Assembly: GCF_000182745.2 (NCBI RefSeq)
Contig: NC_016027.1
Coordinates: 2,703,001 to 2,767,000, forward strand
DNA from: Komagataeibacter medellinensis NBRC 3288
Lineage (GTDB): Bacteria; Pseudomonadota; Alphaproteobacteria; Acetobacterales; Acetobacteraceae
Length of the DNA: 64,000 bases
Reading direction: 5' to 3'
Notes under the pieces: generated by a model
Told to the model about the DNA's origin: nothing
Database searches by the model: none
The model's input: only the letters and a program-made list of their open reading frames with translations
Program-made: the position numbers and the translations under genes
Shown here: piece by piece, positions 56,556-64,000 of the stretch
How positions within the stretch are numbered: the stretch's first letter is position 1
How the letters are laid out: each line of letters starts with the position of its first letter

Positions 56556-57344
56556 TCAGTCCTGTGCCGCGCGCTCGCGGCGTTTGACCGCCTGCCAGCC
56601 TTCTTCCATCGTCTTGACGTCTACATCCACAAGCGCCAGCCCACGGTCGGCCAGGTCTTGCTCAACGGCGGTGAAGCGGCGCGTGAACTTGGCGTTGGCC
56701 TGGCGCAGGCAGGCTTCGGGGTCCATGTCCAGCTTGCGGGCCAGGGTAGCCAGCGTGAACAGTACGTCGCCCAGTTCGTCGAATATCTTCTCGCGGTCGC
56801 CGCTTTCCAGTTCGACCTTCAGTTCATCCAGTTCCTCGTCCACCTTGGCCGTAACGTCGGTTACGCTATCCCAGTCAAAGCCGGTACGAGCCGCGCGCGC
56901 GGAGAGCTTGCGCGCGCGCAGCAGGGCAGGCAGGCCAATGGGCACGTCATCGAGCGTGCCGGTGCGGTTGCGGGCCATGCGTTCCTGCGCCTTGCCGCTT
57001 TCCCACTGACCGGGTGTGGCCTCTGTCTCGCTAAACACATGCGGGTGGCGGCGGACCATCTTGTCACCGATCAGGGTGGCTACGGTTGCGAAATCGAACA
57101 TCCCTTTCTCATCAGCCATCTGGGCGTGATAGACCACCTGTAGCAGAAGGTCGCCCAGTTCATCGGGCAGGCTGTCCCAGTCGCTGCGCGCTATGGTGTC
57201 GGCCACCTCATAGGCTTCTTCAATGCTGTAGGGTGCGATGGAGGCGAAGTCCTGCTCCCGGTCCCATGGGCAGCCGGTCTGCGGGTCGCGTAGGCGGGCC
57301 ATGATGTCCAGCAGGCGTTGCACGGCGGGGGCGGCATCTTGCAT
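56556..57344 (-). CDS. mazG: Nucleoside triphosphate pyrophosphohydrolase MazG
   Basis: 262 aa house-cleaning enzyme that hydrolyses nucleoside triphosphates to monophosphates. Two MazG domains: the first has LRDPQTGCPWDREQDFASIAPYSIEEAYEVADTI and LPDELGDLLLQVVYHAQMADE (ExxE..ELGD metal ligands), the second FDWDSVTDVTAKVDEELDELK with EKIFDELGDVLFTLATLAR. Standard length for two-domain MazG. Divergent from argC across 98 bases. Confidence 0.96.
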   Translation of the reverse strand: MQDAAPAVQRLLDIMARLRDPQTGCPWDREQDFASIAPYSIEEAYEVADTIARSDWDSLPDELGDLLLQVVYHAQMADEKGMFDFATVATLIGDKMVRRHPHVFSETEATPGQWESGKAQERMARNRTGTLDDVPIGLPALLRARKLSARAARTGFDWDSVTDVTAKVDEELDELKVELESGDREKIFDELGDVLFTLATLARKLDMDPEACLRQANAKFTRRFTAVEQDLADRGLALVDVDVKTMEEGWQAVKRRERAAQD

Positions 57345-57442
57345 GGGGCGGTTTTCCTGCCATGTTCATGTTGCGGTCGGGCACAGCTTTTGTATAGATC
57401 GCGCACCCCAAGGCGGGAAGTTTTTATCGGGACGGGCAGGAC

Positions 57443-58378
57443 ATGAGCAGCGACGGACAGGCAACGGTCTTTATTGATGGTGAGGCTGGCACGACAGGAC
57501 TGGGCATTCGCGACCGCCTGCGTCATCTGCCGGTCACGCTGCGCTCCATTGATCCCGCCCTGCGCAAGGACTCGCAGGCGCGCCGGGAGATGATGATGGC
57601 GGTGGATGTGGTGATCCTGTGCCTGCCTGATGCCGCGGCGCGTGAAGCCGTGGATATGGCCGATGCCATGGGAACGGATGCACCCCGTATTCTTGATGCC
57701 AGCACCGCGTTCCGTACCGACCCCGCATGGGTTTACGGTTTTCCCGAAATGGATGCGTCCCAGCCTGATGCCATCCGCAAGGCGGCACGGGTATCGAATC
57801 CGGGCTGTTACCCCACCGGGCTGATCGCGCTGCTGCGTCCGCTTGTCAGTGCCGGGCTTGTGCCGGCGGACTATCCGGTCTGCATCAACGCGGTCAGTGG
57901 CTACAGCGGTGGCGGCCGCAGCATGATCGAGGCGCATGAGCGTGAAGGTGGCCCCGCCTTCGAGCTGTACGGGCTCGGGCTTGGCCACAAGCACATACCG
58001 GAAATGACGCTGTATGCGGGCTTGGCGCAGGCGCCCATATTTGTGCCCTCGGTCGGGCATTTTCCGCAGGGGATGATCGTATCGGTGCCCCTGCATCTGG
58101 ACAGGCTTCCAGGCCGTGTGGGCATTGCCGACCTGCATGCAGCCCTTGCCGCCCATTATGCGGGTTCGGACCGTATTGCCGTGGCCGATCCCTGTGCCAA
58201 GCTGGTGGCCGATGCGCTGGCGGGCACCGACCGGATGGAATTGCGCGTGCATGGCAGTGACGATGCACGCCAGGCCGTGCTGACCGCGCGGCTGGACAAT
58301 CTGGGCAAGGGCGCATCGGGGGCGGCATTGCAGAATCTGGCGCTTATGCTTGGGCTGGAACCGCCGCCGTCCGTGTGA
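57443..58378 (+). CDS. argC: N-acetyl-gamma-glutamyl-phosphate reductase (short type)
   Basis: 311 aa. Third step of arginine synthesis, NADPH-dependent reduction of N-acetylglutamyl phosphate. FIDGEAGTTGLGIRDRL is the type-2 nucleotide-binding start; catalytic Cys122 lies in SNPGCYPTG, followed by NAVSGYSGGGRSMIE and the histidine in GHKHIPEM. Length and the GEAGTTGL motif place it in the short argC class. AGGAC precedes the ATG. A tRNA gene follows. Confidence 0.96.
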   Translation: MSSDGQATVFIDGEAGTTGLGIRDRLRHLPVTLRSIDPALRKDSQARREMMMAVDVVILCLPDAAAREAVDMADAMGTDAPRILDASTAFRTDPAWVYGFPEMDASQPDAIRKAARVSNPGCYPTGLIALLRPLVSAGLVPADYPVCINAVSGYSGGGRSMIEAHEREGGPAFELYGLGLGHKHIPEMTLYAGLAQAPIFVPSVGHFPQGMIVSVPLHLDRLPGRVGIADLHAALAAHYAGSDRIAVADPCAKLVADALAGTDRMELRVHGSDDARQAVLTARLDNLGKGASGAALQNLALMLGLEPPPSV

Positions 58379-58453
58379 TATAGCGGGTCCGCAAGACGTC
58401 CTAGGACTGATTGCCGTAGTCGCCCCGCCCGTTCCGGGGTGGGATGAGCGTAT

Positions 58454-58537
58454 GCGAGAGTGACGGAACGGTAGACGTAGTCGACTCAAAATCGACCGCC
58501 GCAAGGCATGGGGGTTCGAATCCCCCCTCTCGTACCA
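58454..58537 (+). tRNA. tRNA-Leu (anticodon CAA)
   Basis: 84 nt including an encoded CCA. Acceptor GCGAGAG (58454-58460) pairs with CTCTCGT (58527-58533), with a G-U first pair. The D stem is ACG/CGT. Anticodon stem GTCGA/TCGAC encloses CTCAAAA, giving anticodon CAA. A type II long variable arm (CGCCGCAAGGCAT) and T arm GGGGG-TTCGAAT-CCCCC follow. The long variable arm and A73 fit leucine. Confidence 0.95.
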
Positions 58538-58598
58538 GTCTGGCGCACCGGCCATTTCCCGGTGTTGCTGTTTCCCTGCCCGTGTCGCGAACAGGACA

Positions 58599-59780
58599 AT
58601 GTCTCCCTTGCCTGATGCCCTTATGGAAAAGCCGTCCGCACGGCCTGCAAATCCGTGCTTTTCTTCCGGTCCGTGCGCAAAGCGGCCGGGCTGGTCGCTC
58701 AATGCCCTGTCGGGGGCGCTGGTGGGGCGTTCGCACCGCTCGACCGAGGGGCGTGCACGCCTGAACGAGGTCATTACCCGTTCAAAAGCCATCCTTGGCA
58801 TGCCCGAAGGCTGGGTGCTGGGCATCGTGCCCGCATCCGATACGGGTGCGGTGGAAATGGTGCTGTGGTCCATCCTGGGCACGCGGCCGGTGGATGTGCT
58901 GGCGTTCGAGAGCTTCTCCGCCACATGGGCCAATGACATCATTGCCCAGCTGAAACTGCCCGATGCCCGCGTGTTCAAGGCCGATTACGGCGAGATCCCG
59001 GATCTGGGGCAGGTGGACTGGGCACGTGACGTGGTGCTGACATGGAACGGCACGACATCGGGCGCGCGCCTGCCATATGATGCCGCCATCCCCGCGCAGC
59101 GTGACGGGCTGGTGATCTGTGATGCCACATCGGCCGCCTTCGCCATGGACCTGCCATGGGACAGGCTGGATGTGGTCACATGGTCGTGGCAGAAGGTACT
59201 GGGTGGTGAAGCCGCTCACGGCATGCTGGCCCTGTCGCCACGTGCGGTGGAGCGACTGGTTTCCACGCCAGCCCCCCGTCCGTTGCCCAAGATTTTCCGG
59301 CTGACCGGCAGCAAGGGCCTGATCGAGGGTATTTTCCGTGGCGACACCATCAACACGCCGTCCATGCTGTGCGTGGAAGATGCGCTGGATGGACTGAAAT
59401 GGGCGGAAGAGGCTGGCGGCCTGATGGGGCTGATCGCGCGGAGCGAAGCCAACCTGGCGGTCATCGCCACATGGGAAGCAAAGTCCGACTGGGCGCAGTT
59501 CCTTGCTGCCAATCCGCGACATCGCTCCAGTACGGCCATCTGCCTGCGCATTGTAGCACCGTGGTTTGTGGCACTTGATCATGAAGCCCAGACAAGGGCG
59601 GCAAAAAAGATCGTCTCCCTGCTGGGCACGGAAGGGGTGGCGCTGGATGCAGGTAGCTACCGCGATGCCCCGCCAGGCCTGCGGTTATGGGGTGGTGCCA
59701 CGGTCGAGGCTTCCGACCTGCAGGCCGTCCTGCCCTGGCTGGACTGGGCTTACGCGCAGGTGCGCGACCAGCACGCCTGA
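58599..59780 (+). CDS. serC: Phosphoserine aminotransferase
   Basis: 393 aa PLP enzyme converting 3-phosphohydroxypyruvate to phosphoserine. [13 protein letters not shown] at the N terminus, [15 protein letters not shown], the Trp/Thr region [25 protein letters not shown] and PLP lysine about Lys199 in [14 protein letters not shown] match the alphaproteobacterial/archaeal SerC class. ATG 58599 follows AGGAC closely; ATG 58623 is an alternative. SerA, which often follows serC in alphaproteobacteria, is absent; hisZ comes next. Confidence 0.92.
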   Translation: MSPLPDALMEKPSARPANPCFSSGPCAKRPGWSLNALSGALVGRSHRSTEGRARLNEVITRSKAILGMPEGWVLGIVPASDTGAVEMVLWSILGTRPVDVLAFESFSATWANDIIAQLKLPDARVFKADYGEIPDLGQVDWARDVVLTWNGTTSGARLPYDAAIPAQRDGLVICDATSAAFAMDLPWDRLDVVTWSWQKVLGGEAAHGMLALSPRAVERLVSTPAPRPLPKIFRLTGSKGLIEGIFRGDTINTPSMLCVEDALDGLKWAEEAGGLMGLIARSEANLAVIATWEAKSDWAQFLAANPRHRSSTAICLRIVAPWFVALDHEAQTRAAKKIVSLLGTEGVALDAGSYRDAPPGLRLWGGATVEASDLQAVLPWLDWAYAQVRDQHA

Positions 59781-59860
59781 ACCCTTCCCGCTCCCATGTC
59801 CGCCCCATCCCGCTCTGGCTCCGGCCGAGGGTGGGATGCAGCATGATAGGCTCCCCGCAT

Positions 59861-61012
59861 ATGACTGATGATCCGCCGTTCAACCCAGCCTTGCTGCCGG
59901 CTGGTTTCGTGGACAGGCTCCCGCCCGAGGCCGAGGCCGAGGCCGCTGGTGTCGAGACGCTCATGCGCGTGTTCGCAGCCCATGGTTATGACCGCGTAAC
60001 GCCGCCGCTGCTGGAATTCGAGGAAACGCTCCTGTCCGGTTCGGGCGCTGCGGTTGCGGACCAGACCTTTCGCCTGATGGACCCCGATACGCGGCGCATG
60101 ATGGCGCTGCGGCCCGACATGACGCCGCAGATCGCCCGCATTGCGGCAACCCGTCTGCCCGATGTACCGCGCCCGCTACGCCTGGCCTATGCCGGGCCAT
60201 GCGTGCTGATGGCCGCCAACCGGGGCGATGGGGACCGCCAGATCTCGCAGGCGGGTGTGGAACTGATCGGACCCGACCGGCCGGAAGCGGATGCGGAAAT
60301 CATTGCCATCGCGGCGGAATGTCTGGCTACGCTGCGGGTTCAGGGTGTGTCGTTTGACCTGACCATGCCCGCGCTGACCACGGCCCTGCTTGATGCCGGC
60401 GGGTTTGATGGACATGTGCGTGGCACGTTGATGCGCGCGCTGGACCGCAAGGATGCCGCCGCCGTTGCGCGGCATGGTGGTGCGTTGGCCGATGTGCTGA
60501 TCCGTCTGCTGCACGCGGCTGGTCCGGCGCACGGCGCGCTTGCGGAACTGGCGGCCGTTGACCTGCCACCCCAGGCGCGCGCGCTCAGTGTGCGGCTGGC
60601 GGCTACCGTGGCTGCGATCGAGGCTCGTGTGCCCGGTATCCGACTGACGGTGGACCCGGTGGAATTCCGTGGCTGGCAATACCATACCGGCGTATGCGTG
60701 AGCGTGTATGCCGCAGGCCAGCGCGAGGAGTTGGGCCGGGGCGGTCGCTACCTGTCCAATGATGATGAACCGGCCTGTGGCCTGACCCTGCGGCCTGATA
60801 TCATCCTGCGCGCGGCCCCGCCATTGCCCAGCCGCACCCGCGTGTTCGTGCCGTGGGGTACTGCGACCGAGGTGGGGGCAGCCCTGCGTGCCGCAGGCTA
60901 TGCCACGGTCAGCGCCCTGGGGCACGATGGGGATGCGCGGGCACAGGCAGCGCTGTTGTCCTGCCCGCTGGTGGTGGTTGGTGGCAAGCCCGTGCCGGTG
61001 GATGAAGCGTGA
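59861..61012 (+). CDS. hisZ: ATP phosphoribosyltransferase regulatory subunit
   Basis: About 383 aa, a catalytically inactive histidyl-tRNA synthetase homologue that activates short-form HisG in histidine synthesis. Class II fold segments: AHGYDRVTPPLLEFEETLL, DQTFRLMDPDTRRMMALRPDMTPQIARIAATR, QISQAGVELIGPD and GRGGRYLSNDDEPACGLTL. The anticodon-binding domain of HisRS is missing, as expected. Start uncertain between ATG 59861 and ATG 59843. A triple GAGGCC repeat encodes EAEAEA near the N terminus. Upstream of purA. Confidence 0.9.
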   Translation: MTDDPPFNPALLPAGFVDRLPPEAEAEAAGVETLMRVFAAHGYDRVTPPLLEFEETLLSGSGAAVADQTFRLMDPDTRRMMALRPDMTPQIARIAATRLPDVPRPLRLAYAGPCVLMAANRGDGDRQISQAGVELIGPDRPEADAEIIAIAAECLATLRVQGVSFDLTMPALTTALLDAGGFDGHVRGTLMRALDRKDAAAVARHGGALADVLIRLLHAAGPAHGALAELAAVDLPPQARALSVRLAATVAAIEARVPGIRLTVDPVEFRGWQYHTGVCVSVYAAGQREELGRGGRYLSNDDEPACGLTLRPDIILRAAPPLPSRTRVFVPWGTATEVGAALRAAGYATVSALGHDGDARAQAALLSCPLVVVGGKPVPVDEA

Positions 61013-61100
61013 GCCGTCTCGTCTGAATTTTTCTTAAAACCTGCAGTTTTTTCCGGCTGGCCATGCTGTGCGGGCCGGGCAGCATATCAAGGAGCATGAA

Positions 61101-62390
61101 ATGTCCAACGTCACCGTGATCGGCACCCAGTGGGGTGACGAGGGCAAGGGCAAGATCGTTGACTGGCTGGCCAGCCGGGCGGATGTAGTGGTCCGTTTCC
61201 AGGGTGGGCACAATGCAGGCCATACCCTGGTTGTGGGTGAGCAGACCTACAAGCTCTCCCTGCTGCCCTCGGGCCTGGTGCGCGGCAAGATGGGTGTGAT
61301 TGGCAATGGTGTGGTGGTTGATCCCGAAGCCCTGCTAAAGGAAATTGACCGCGTGACGGCGCAGGGCCTGAAGGTCACGCCCGATACGCTGAAGATTGCC
61401 GAGAACGCGCCCCTGATCCTGCCTGTGCATGGTGCGCTGGACCGTGCGCGTGAAGCGGCCCGCGGTGAGCGCAAGATCGGCACGACCGGCCGTGGCATCG
61501 GCCCCGCGTATGAGGACAAGGTGGCCCGTCGCGCCATCCGCCTGTGCGATCTGGCCGAGCCGGAAACGCTTGACTGGAAGCTGGACGAGCTGCTGCTGCA
61601 CCACAACACCCTGCTCAAGGGGCTGGGGGCCGATACGTTTACCAAGCAGGAACTGCTGGACTTCCTGAACGGCGTGGCGCCGCGCGTGCTGCCCTTCATG
61701 GCTCCGGTATGGGACCTGCTGGATGACAGCCGCCGTAGCGGTTCGCGCATCCTGTTCGAGGGCGCGCAGGCCGTGATGCTGGACGTGGATCATGGTACCT
61801 ACCCGTTCGTAACCAGTTCCAACACGGTTGCCGCCAATGCGGGCACGGGCGCAGGTGTTGGCCCCACCAGCATCGGTTTTGTCCTGGGTATTGCCAAGGC
61901 CTACACCACCCGCGTGGGTGAGGGGCCATTCCCCAGCGAACTGCATGACCAGATGGGCCGCACGCTGGGTGAGCGCGGGCATGAATTCGGCACCGTGACG
62001 GGGCGCCCCCGCCGCTGTGGCTGGTTTGATGCCGTGCTGGTGCGCCGTGCGGTGCGCGTGGGGGGCGTAAACGGCCTGGCGCTGACCAAGCTGGATGTGC
62101 TGGACGGGCTGGACGAAATCAGCATCTGCGTCGGTTATGAACTGGACGGCAAGAAGATTACGTCTTTCCCTTCCGCTCCCGGCGCGCAGCAGCGTATCCG
62201 CCCGGTGTTCGAGACGATGGAAGGTTGGAAGGACAGCACAAAAGGCGCACGCTCCTGGGCTGAACTGCCTGCGCAGGCCATCAAGTATGTCCGTCGAATC
62301 GAGGAACTGGTGGAAGCGCCAGTTACCCTGCTGTCCACCAGCCCCGAACGTGACGATACCATCCTGATGCGCGACCCGTTCGAGGACTGA
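61101..62390 (+). CDS. purA: Adenylosuccinate synthetase
   Basis: GTP-dependent ligation of IMP and aspartate, first step from IMP to AMP. 429 aa, standard. [16 protein letters not shown] with catalytic Asp13, [10 protein letters not shown] with catalytic His41-region, [37 protein letters not shown] and the C-terminal ITSFPSAP and [11 protein letters not shown]. Start at ATG 61101 has AAGGAG six bases upstream; a GTG upstream is not needed. Followed by a repeat copy and terminator. Confidence 0.98.
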   Translation: MSNVTVIGTQWGDEGKGKIVDWLASRADVVVRFQGGHNAGHTLVVGEQTYKLSLLPSGLVRGKMGVIGNGVVVDPEALLKEIDRVTAQGLKVTPDTLKIAENAPLILPVHGALDRAREAARGERKIGTTGRGIGPAYEDKVARRAIRLCDLAEPETLDWKLDELLLHHNTLLKGLGADTFTKQELLDFLNGVAPRVLPFMAPVWDLLDDSRRSGSRILFEGAQAVMLDVDHGTYPFVTSSNTVAANAGTGAGVGPTSIGFVLGIAKAYTTRVGEGPFPSELHDQMGRTLGERGHEFGTVTGRPRRCGWFDAVLVRRAVRVGGVNGLALTKLDVLDGLDEISICVGYELDGKKITSFPSAPGAQQRIRPVFETMEGWKDSTKGARSWAELPAQAIKYVRRIEELVEAPVTLLSTSPERDDTILMRDPFED

Positions 62391-62401
62391 TCAAAACGGG
62401 A

Positions 62402-62455
62402 CAGATGTTTCTGTGTGCCGCTTTTTTTGAAATGCGGCATTTCCTGAATGTCTTT
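62402..62455 (+). repeat. Dispersed palindromic element, copy 8 (degenerate)
   Basis: AGATGTTTCTGTGTGCCGC, then a T/A loop and ATGCGGCATT keep the first hairpin (TGCCGC/GCGGCA); the second hairpin and right terminal repeat have decayed into TCCTGAATGTC. Located between convergent purA and rpoH, next to an intrinsic terminator. Confidence 0.65.
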
Positions 62456-62497
62456 AAAAAAAGCCCCACAGGCCATTGGCCTGCGGGGCTTTTTTAA
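62455..62497. terminator. Bidirectional intrinsic terminator between purA and rpoH
   Basis: AAAAAAGCCCCACAGGCC pairs with GGCCTGCGGGGCTTTTTT apart from one internal mismatch; the loop is ATT. T tracts follow on both strands, so it serves purA (+) and rpoH (-). Confidence 0.92.
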
Positions 62498-62521
62498 TAA
62501 TAGGGCGGGGAAAGTGTGGGG

Positions 62522-63418
62522 TCAGGCCGGAACCTGTTCCCCGTGCTGCGCGCGGCGGGTGGCGACTTCCGCCTTCATGGCAGCCTGTAGCTTTTCAAAG
62601 GCGCGAACCTCGATCTGGCGCACGCGCTCACGCGAAATGCTGTAGACATGGGACAGGTCTTCCAGCGTGGCCGGTTCATCTTTGAGCCGCCGTTCAGTCA
62701 GGATATGGCGTTCACGGTCATTCAGCGTTTTCAGCGCATTGGCCAGAAGCGCCTGCCGACCGGAATATTCCTCGCTCTGGGCAAGGGTTTCTTCCTGGTT
62801 GTCGTTGTCATCAACCAGCCAGTCCTGCCATTCCCCTTCGCCGTCCATACGCAGCGGCGCGTTCAGGCTGTGGTCGGGGGCGGCAAGCCTGCGATTCATG
62901 TTGACCACGTCCTGCTCGGGCACACCAAGGGACTGGGCAATCTTGTTGACCTGCTCGGGCTTGAGGTCACCATCATCAATGGCCTGCATCTGCCCCTTCA
63001 GGCGGCGCAGGTTGAAGAACAGCTTTTTCTGGGCAGCGGTCGTACCGATTTTCACAAGCGACCAGCTATGCAAGATGTATTCCTGTATAGCGGCCCGGAT
63101 CCACCACATGGCGTATGTCGCCAGCCTGAAGCCACGATCAGGGTCGAAGCGGCGGACCGCCTGCATCATCCCGATATTGCCTTCGCTGATCAATTCACCA
63201 ACCGGCAGGCCATAACCACGGTAGCCCATGGCAATCTTGGCAACCAGCCGCAGGTGGGAGGTAACAAGTTTATGCGCGGCTTCGGTATCGCCCTTGTCTT
63301 TCCAGGAGCGAGACAGGCGGAGTTCCTCCTCGGGGGAGAGCATGGGGAATTTACGGATATCCCGAAGATATTTGGACAGGTTGTTTTCGGGACCGGAAAT
63401 GAGAGCAGAAGAGGCCAT
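62522..63418 (-). CDS. rpoH: RNA polymerase heat-shock sigma factor (sigma-32)
   Basis: 298 aa sigma-70 family factor. Region 2 has ELISEGNIGMMQAVRRFDPDRGFRLATYAMWWIRAAIQEYILHSWSLVKIGTT, the RpoH box QKKLFFNLRR identifies sigma-32, and region 4 ends with LSHVYSISRERVRQIEVRAFEKLQ. It directs heat-shock and general stress transcription. AGGAG is ten bases upstream of the start on the minus strand. Convergent with purA. Confidence 0.96.
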   Translation of the reverse strand: MASSALISGPENNLSKYLRDIRKFPMLSPEEELRLSRSWKDKGDTEAAHKLVTSHLRLVAKIAMGYRGYGLPVGELISEGNIGMMQAVRRFDPDRGFRLATYAMWWIRAAIQEYILHSWSLVKIGTTAAQKKLFFNLRRLKGQMQAIDDGDLKPEQVNKIAQSLGVPEQDVVNMNRRLAAPDHSLNAPLRMDGEGEWQDWLVDDNDNQEETLAQSEEYSGRQALLANALKTLNDRERHILTERRLKDEPATLEDLSHVYSISRERVRQIEVRAFEKLQAAMKAEVATRRAQHGEQVPA

Positions 63419-63661
63419 TGCAACGGACTCCTGTTCCAGAGGGATGGGGCATGTGTTAATCCGGTCTAACGTGACCGTAACCGGCGGGGTTGCATCATCA
63501 CTCTGCTAGACGCACGACTGGACTTCTCACGTCCCCGTATCCAGCCCCCGATTGAGCAGCCTGATACAGGACGTCCAGTTAGCCTGGGGGCGTCGGCCCC
63601 GGCGAACAATCACCGAACATACGGATATGACCCCGCTGAGTCAAGAAATGAAGGTTCCGCT

Positions 63662-64000
63662 TCAGGCAATACTGCCCAGCAGGCTGGTAAAATCATCTGG
63701 TGGCGCGGTTTCAAACAGCATCGGCTCACCGCTGCGCGGATGGACAAAGCCCAGCCTGCGCGCGTGCAGCGCTTGGCGGGGAAAGTCGAGTGCCGCATCT
63801 TTTGCAGCCGGTGACAGGGCGCGCGCCGCTGCCGGTATGCGGCGCAGGTAAACCGGGTCACCCACCAGTGCGTGCCCGGCATGGGCGAAATGCACCCGGA
63901 TCTGATGAGTGCGCCCGGTGGCCAGCTTGCATTCCACATGTGCCAGACCGCCATGGAAGGTTTCGAGGATACGGTAATGGGTCAGTGCATGCTTGCCGCC
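63662..64000 (-). CDS. rluD: RluD-type pseudouridine synthase, 3' part (5' end outside window)
   Basis: C-terminal 112 codons of a pseudouridine synthase; the frame stays open to the window edge, so the start and the catalytic HRLDxxTSG motif lie beyond it. Visible are the strand KHALTHYRILETF, ECKLATGRTHQIRVHFAHAGHALVGDPVY and QALHARRLGFVHPRSGEPMLFETAPPDDF, all typical of RluD-family enzymes. Substrate presumed 23S rRNA helix 69, by family. Upstream of rpoH on the same strand with 243 bases between. Confidence 0.85.
   Translation of the reverse strand, partial: GGKHALTHYRILETFHGGLAHVECKLATGRTHQIRVHFAHAGHALVGDPVYLRRIPAAARALSPAAKDAALDFPRQALHARRLGFVHPRSGEPMLFETAPPDDFTSLLGSIA

Noticed and set aside
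57191-58978. Open frame of 595 codons on the minus strand across mazG, argC and the tRNA
   Set aside because: It is antisense to argC and spans the tRNA; the composition is Arg/His/Pro-rich with no domain, typical of a shadow frame in GC-rich DNA.
59927-59944. GAGGCC tandem triplet in hisZ
   Set aside because: Three 6-bp units encoding EAEAEA within a normal N-terminal segment; too short to suggest phase variation without population data.

Overview
The window is GC-rich, densely coded bacterial chromosome and reads as core genome of an alphaproteobacterium, most likely an acetic acid bacterium (Acetobacteraceae, Komagataeibacter/Gluconacetobacter-like). Evidence: the dusB-ntrB-ntrC-ntrY-ntrX-hfq-hflX gene order, a C4-type 5-aminolevulinate synthase, an ATP12-type F1 assembly chaperone, a fused IspDF, a single-chain GcvP, and RpoH. 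The genus is inferred from overall protein character, not from a database comparison. There is no prophage, insertion sequence, CRISPR array or rRNA operon.

Layout: 1-1.9 kb speD-speE (spermidine) and a small monooxygenase. 2-6.9 kb tandem glycine riboswitch, a possible 47-codon leader ORF, and gcvT-gcvH-gcvP. 6.9-9.7 kb FecCD-type ABC importer. 9.8-13 kb (minus) small periplasmic protein, coiled-coil porin and a methyltransferase. 13-16.6 kb gloA, dapF-mtaB-ftsY. 16.8-21 kb (minus) a transketolase-like protein lacking catalytic motifs, then gap-pgk. 21-25.8 kb lipoprotein, hemA, DsbA-like protein and a divergent gamma-glutamyltransferase-like lipoprotein. 26-32.6 kb recA, lipoprotein, glycerate kinase, coaA, aldehyde dehydrogenase and ferritin-like protein. 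32.8-38.9 kb GntR regulator, minCDE, GST, YhiN-like flavoprotein and an AlgI-like MBOAT. 39-44.8 kb rarA, rluC-like, asmA-like, ATP12. 45-55.5 kb ispDF and the nitrogen/redox regulatory cluster dusB-ntrBC-ntrYX-hfq-hflX. 55.6-64 kb inositol-phosphatase family, mazG, argC, tRNA-Leu, serC, hisZ, purA, rpoH and the 3' part of an rluD-like gene that leaves the window.

Many genes are translationally coupled (ATGA, GTGA, TGATG or TAATG overlaps), giving operons such as rarA-rluC, asmA-atp12, dusB-ntrB, ntrC-ntrY-ntrX, hfq-hflX, minD-minE and gap-pgk. The main non-genic signal is a dispersed palindromic element of about 80 bp, seen eight times. Seven copies lie between convergent genes. It has terminal inverted repeats and two internal hairpins whose stems change in a compensated way between copies. 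It resembles a MITE or REP-like family that works as, or was retained as, a bidirectional terminator. Other points of interest are the catalytically stripped transketolase homologue in the gap-pgk operon, the leader ORF between the glycine riboswitch and gcvT, and the divergent GGT lipoprotein upstream of recA.
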